This document shows positions 58,903 to 64,000 of a DNA stretch of 64,000 nt, piece after piece. The notes beneath the pieces are model-generated. The model did no database searches, was not told the origin of the DNA, and worked only from the letters and a program-made list of their open reading frames with translations. Position numbers and translations under genes: made by a program. The stretch spans positions 38,864,733 to 38,928,732 of the forward strand of contig NC_092351.1 in NCBI RefSeq assembly GCF_963676685.1, read 5' to 3'. The DNA comes from Mytilus edulis (lineage: Eukaryota; Mollusca; Bivalvia; Mytilida; Mytilidae). Positions within the stretch are counted from its first letter, which is position 1, and every line of letters starts with the position of its first letter.

Positions 58903-61900
58903 CTACACTGCAGTTTGATTAGCAACGAAAATCTTTTGAGGTCCATACACGGCTTTTGCAAAGTCTGGTTTGGCTGCGTGTTGGACAACCATAGAAGTTT
59001 TATTTCTACCTATTAAAATACGGTCATCGAAATTTGAAACCCTTGACCTCGGAGTCTGGTGGACGGTAATTTCCTTTGCATTGGCAAAATTATAACTTGA
59101 TGATTGCTGACCATGAAAGTGTGGAGAAACTCGATCATTAAGTATCATATTTGCTTTTTCATTGTAATATATGATCCCCTGTCTTTGCGGTTCTCTAGCA
59201 TTTCCTGAACTCTTGCTAAGTCTATCTAGTCGCATGGATGAATAATGCTTATCCGGAATTCTTGATGAATAACCTCTAGATTCATGATCTCTGTGTGAGT
59301 TTGGGGTTGGTCCGCGAAGTGTTTTGCTCATTACCCGAATTCTGCTTTCATGTGCTGGTGGCGTTGGCGTTGGTTTATAAACAGTTGGACTGTTATATAA
59401 TTGTAGGGGCTGTACTGCCCCTTTTGCTAAGATTGGTCCATGTTTATGCAACAGTAAAGCAGGCCAAACAACATACTCAGCCACACTACCATTCCTGTCA
59501 TAGAGATTAAATTTGCTACGATCTATCGGGTTCCCTTCAATGTTTTCATACTCCAGCACCAGGGGTGGTTCATTGACGCACATGAACCAACACAATTCGG
59601 CACATTTTCTTGTAAAGTCGAGAACTTTAGGCAGCTGTATTCCTTTCTGTGAGATATGGAAAACAAGTTTCTGAAAAGAAAATGCATGCAATTAAAGTTG
59701 AAGAAATTTATGTGAAACACACATTATCATTTCGAGAAATAAGATGAACACGTATGTATCATCAGCTCTGTAGTCGTTTCTTCGCTAACTCATGTGTCAA
59801 TGCGATGTTAGCTTTGGGATTTCCGTCTGTTTCAAATGATTAAATGAAAAATAAAATGCCATTATACTAGCTTGCTTTAAGACATAGAAAGTCGATGAAC
59901 GAAGAAATATCAAGAAATTAAGCTTTTACCCCTAAGAAATAATTGAGTTTAGAAAAAGTCTTTCCGTTTGGTCAAAAACTCCTTACGCTTGTACATATTT
60001 ATACCTTTCTGGCATTCAAATATTTTGGTTTTGGCGTTTCTGTTAAAGGTAAATTAAAAACAAAAGCGATATGGACGAATGAATTTTAGAAAGCGATATT
60101 TTGATTGTCCTCTTAAATTCTTTTGATTATATCGTTGAGTTGCTATTTATTCATATAAAAACTATTATTACCCTTTGGACGGATTGAATCCAGTCGGTAT
60201 CATGCTTCCTTCTTGTTTTATAATTACTAAGTACTTCATCAATGAACATTTCACCAAGTCTGGTTGGTCGGGTAGATGTTGGTGATATCATAGTCTGAAA
60301 TAAAATATGGAAAATGAATCTATGTAAAAATTCATTTTTGGTAGCAATTAAAAGAGTTATTTATAAAACATACTATACAATTGTGATCTTTACCTTTTTA
60401 TCTGATGTGAATTATTTACTTTTTGAGAGTGATTGTAGCTGTTTTGTATGAAAAATGTACCGTGCTTATAAAAAATTAATCGTAATATGCGAAAAAAAAA
60501 ATTTTTTTTTGTCAGGAATTCATCATCTTTTAGACACACTAATTTCGACACAGTTACGAACCCTGTTTCTCTCTATAGGCGAGTCGTCAATGATGTAATG
60601 TTCAAATCCATTCATGGAAAATCTGGCCTTTTGTATTTGGTCTTCGGCAATCTCATGACATTTCTTGTAGCATAACTAAAATAAATTCAATGATAATGTA
60701 GTGGTTATCAAACCTTATAGTTTTAAGTAGCATGCCATTAAGTACCGACAACACCTAATTCAGAGAAGATTTTATTACTGTAATTGCAGATGGAAAATTT
60801 TCAGTTTCGAAAAATAAAGTCAATAGATATCAAATATTTTATATATTAAAATGAATTTATGTATTTAAAAGTCGTAGCAGCTTTAACTAAAAATATTTTT
60901 GCAATTTGTTGAGGAAGTCAATGGCAATTATGGAGTTGTTGAAATGACACGTCAGCTAATAGTAATATGCTATACGATAACTGTGTTCCTGTATATTCTC
61001 ATATTCAATCTGTATATTCTGACGTACTGGTCATCCAGTAAAACAAATTAAACATACGAAGAGAAAGTTGAAAACCAATTTCAAATCAGCATAAAACAAC
61101 GGAGTTACGCCTTAACCTAACAATGACTACCTAATGATGAAAACTATTATGAATTAAAAACAATTCACAAAAGCTTAGTACAAAGGACAATAATGTATAC
61201 CGCAACAATATCCAGAAGCTGCCTTTCGATACTTTTCGGTTGGTTTCGTTGTGCGTCGTGTCGTAGTTCCTCATAAGCATCAGCCCATTCGTCAGTGTAT
61301 AGGGACGTCCATTTTTCTCCAAGCTTTGTTGGCCTGTTTAGGTCACTCAAATCAGCAATACCTGGATTTCCTTTCGTCATATTGTCACCTGCTATCTTGC
61401 TTAGTCTGTATAATTGATAGTGAAAACGCTAAATTAATGGAAAGCCATATAAATTAATTACATACAAGTACATCCAAAATTGCACACTAGAGGTGCGGTC
61501 TGTTTTTTTAAAAGAACGACATTGTATGTCAATGCAACTGTTTTGAAAAAAAGATAGACCGTCATTTGTTATTGATATTGTATATCACTGCAATCCCCTT
61601 ATCCTGGAAAGTAAATCTAACAAATCTTTACTATAAAGGCGATTGCTTTTTCAGCTCGATGAGTAACTTAAATTGCATTGTATGATTGTTTGCAGGGAAA
61701 TATATATACAGTTTATAAAAAATTTTGACTTGTCGTCCTCGCTTGAAATTATACTTAAAAAACTAAGTAGTTTCGGTAGATAGTAAAATTCTTCCAAATT
61801 TGCATGTGTCGGTTCGTCAGTGTTTGATTGTGTCACAGCTTTCTATTATTTGGTGGAAATTGATATTTATGGCAGATCTCTGTAAGTCTATTGTTGCTTT

Positions 61901-62342
61901 ATTCACAACTTTGTCGGGGCGTTTAAGGCATGACATATTGTATCAACACCTGTCAATTGTTGAAGATAACTTGTTGATCACTACATATATTTTTTTTATT
62001 ATTTGTGTCGTAGAGTTTCTCTTGATTACCTTACAAAGCAAACCCTTCCTTTATATCTATACATATGCTAATGGGGAGGAAAGTGGTTTGTTTTCTAAAT
62101 ACTATATAAGATGAACCACTCAAGATAGTCTATTTCTAAGAGCACCAGAAGACAACATACCGTCTGAGAAGGTCATCCTTATCTCTTTTCAGAATAGTAT
62201 TTTCTTCATACAAGTCTTTATTTTTCCTCTCCAGTCTAGAATACCATTCTTCTTGAGTTTGGAGTTTCTTTTCCAATTCATGAAGTCTTTCTTTCAAACT
62301 TTCCTTGCCTCCACTTCTTAACCGTTTGAATAGTTTTGCCAT
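58903..62342 (-). CDS. Gene A: divergent MIEAP/SPATA18-like protein, 5 exons, 463 aa, long basic tail
   Basis: Exons on the minus strand: 62342-62161, 61405-61201, 60675-60562, 60294-60172 and 59670-58903 (1392 nt with TAG). Exon 1 (MAKLFKRLRSGGKESLKERL) is a short coiled coil. Exon 2 has the family core GNPGIADLSDLNRPTKL and EKWTSLYTDEWADAYEEL. Exon 3 (LCYKKCHEIAEDQIQ) is collinear with the Cys-rich exon of the paralogues but has lost the WDIACCLH block. Exon 4 aligns with the CMEELxxIVHERRKYDK exon, so the two microexons of B and C are absent. The last exon has CWFMCVNEPP (from residue 235) and EYVVWPALLLHKHGPILAKG (about 275). A tail of roughly 170 residues rich in Ser, Arg, His and Pro follows. 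I recall a basic Ser/Arg tail in vertebrate SPATA18 too. The exon 3 donor (AGG|GTTCGT) is the weakest call. It may be the least derived copy. Confidence 0.78.
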
Positions 62343-62689
62343 CAGTGGAGGCTGTCTTTAGATTACAAAAAATATATAAATCCCTAGAGTGCATGATACA
62401 ATATCTGATGGAATTAGAGCTGAGGAACTGGTCATATTAAAGAATTTCTTTTTTAATTTTAGGGGGAAGTGTAGGATGTGGGTCTCCTGATTTTGCATCT
62501 CCAACTCATAAAGGACATTAAATCATGCAAAGAAAGTTTAAAGTCATACTTGTCATTTAGTTCCCCCTCCTTATGGATGCAAATGACTAGTCCATTATTT
62601 TCGGACAAAACCTTACAATGTGGGTCTGGTTGAGGTTTCACATAAATAAGGATAATTGACAAAATGCACAGAATAAAGACAGGGGGGAG

Positions 62690-63062
62690 GTGGGGGGGGG
62701 GGGGGGGGGGGGGGGGGGGTGGGTGAACAAAGATAGAGAAAAATAGTTAAGAAAAAAAAATACAGAATATGACAAAATTGGTTGCTAAATTAAAAGAGAA
62801 TAATGATCAATATAAATATGGAATAGTAATGAAATGGTATAAAATTAATGAAAACAGAAAAACAAGATACTCATTCAGACCCTAATTCGTGATTAGAGCA
62901 TTGGCGGATTCAGGGGGGGGGGGGGGGGGCTGTTTCCGGGGGTTTGAACCCCCCCTTTTTTGGCCGATCAATGCATTTGAAAGGGGAAATATATTTGGAC
63001 CCCCCCCCTTTTGTCCTGGGTTGGGAACCCCCTTTTAAAAATGGCTGGATCCGCCCCTGTAG
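62690..63062. repeat. Poly-G tract and GCGGAT-family element to the right of gene A
   Basis: A run of about 27 G interrupted by T at 62692-62720. A short element follows, with inverted ends TTGGCGGATTCAGG (about 62902) and GGATCCGCCCCTG (about 63048). From 63063 to 64000 I see no gene or clear repeat. Confidence 0.5.
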
Positions 63063-64000
63063 AGGTAGCGTGTAAAAAATACAACATGTTTTACACTCTC
63101 TTAGACGAGGCCATGTAGTGAGTGTAGTGGCTGTATGTTACGTCATATGCTGATGTGTTCTTTTTAGGTACGATCATACAATATTTGTTACGCTAGACAT
63201 TCTTCTCGTAAATTAAATGAAACCACTTAATCGATTTTTATTTTCTAAAATTTAACAAATTTTGTCACTTTTTTACTTTCACTTTTTCATTTTGGGAAAT
63301 ACGATATTCGCATTGATTTTCTGAGAGAGCAAAACTGAACTTTGTAAAGAGGTCTTGTTTACCGTTTGACAAAGATCAATAATGTTATCTGATAACAATT
63401 GGTGACACCACATTACCTCAGTAGCAATTATTGAATGCATGATCTCCTAAATGTAAAATGATATCATTTTTTATTACTTTTTTACAACATTAAAAAGTAC
63501 TTTAAATGTAAAACCATACCTGTTATTTCATGTCCAAAGGCAGTATACATAATTACACTAAATTATTTGTTTTCGTATCACGTGAATTCATACATATCCA
63601 ATATTTCAATATTTATTACTACAGTAAAACACAAAAGATTTAAAGTAAAACAATCCTATCGCCTATCTTTAATAACACAAGCTATCAACATGTATATAAC
63701 GACCGTTGTATAGTTGACATACTATACATACAAATACACTGCATGTTATATTAGGTTGTCTTTGATCAAACATACATTCTTTAACCATGTTTACGTGCTA
63801 CATTTTCTTTACTTATCTGAATGATCATTGCCATTATAAAAACCGTTATTTAAATAACATTAGCCTATCTTACAGCTTTTGTTTAATTGATTTTTTTATT
63901 ATAATATTTTGTTTTAAGGGGAGGACCATTTGATATTCTGCACTGTTGAAGCAAGATTTTTCATTTTCATTAAAACAAGAGTCTGATCATTTATTTTCAC

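Overview
The window is eukaryotic, AT-rich and intron-rich, and is crowded with short dispersed repeats. The repeat families (the 'AGCTCACCTGG' family, the 'GACGAAACGCGCGTCTGG' family, the 'ATGCTCCGCAGGGCGCAGC' family and Penelope-like retroelement tails) look like those of marine bivalves, most likely a mytilid mussel. That placement is from family knowledge, not a search. There are no operons and no bacterial features.

The real genes are one tandem family. Four head-to-tail paralogues lie on the minus strand and encode proteins of the mitochondria-eating protein type (MIEAP/SPATA18-like): a variable N-terminal coiled coil followed by a C-terminal domain split over several phase-compatible exons. 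From right to left they are gene A (58903-62342, 5 exons, 463 aa), gene B (44745-53975, 7 exons, 441 aa), gene C (25681-37363, 8 exons, 466 aa) and gene D (523-15215, first 3 coding exons, the rest beyond the left edge). I assembled them by reading splice sites. In each complete gene the exon lengths sum to a multiple of three with one terminal stop. The core exon (GN..I.DLSD.NRPTKL.EKW.SLYTDEW) and the terminal exon (CW.M....PP....Y and VVWPAL.L...GPIL.KG) are shared. Genes B and C (and, as far as seen, D) form a close subgroup. Gene A is divergent, lacks two microexons and has a long basic Ser/Arg-rich tail.

Mobile DNA fills the introns and spacers. A Penelope-like element in gene C intron 2 has a GIY-YIG nuclease upstream of its reverse transcriptase (permuted order, as in Naiad/Chlamys-type elements), three in-frame stops and a palm deletion. 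Two 5'-truncated copies of a second Penelope-like family sit in gene B intron 5. One keeps an uninterrupted reverse transcriptase with its catalytic motifs. Tails of both families recur as solo pieces. The rest includes foldback and TIR elements, several nested in older repeats so that the target duplication can be read: 57624-58070 with TA, and 9748-13248 with ATA.

Layout: 1-15.2 kb gene D, with a triplicated promoter-like segment, a nested repeat stack and a 975-bp TIR element in its introns; 15.2-25.7 kb spacer; 25.7-37.4 kb gene C; 37.4-44.7 kb spacer with a candidate upstream exon; 44.7-54.0 kb gene B; 54.0-58.9 kb spacer; 58.9-62.3 kb gene A; 62.3-64 kb repeat-bearing flank. Together the genes look like a locally amplified mitochondrial-quality-control-type family. 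Its function in this animal is inference only.
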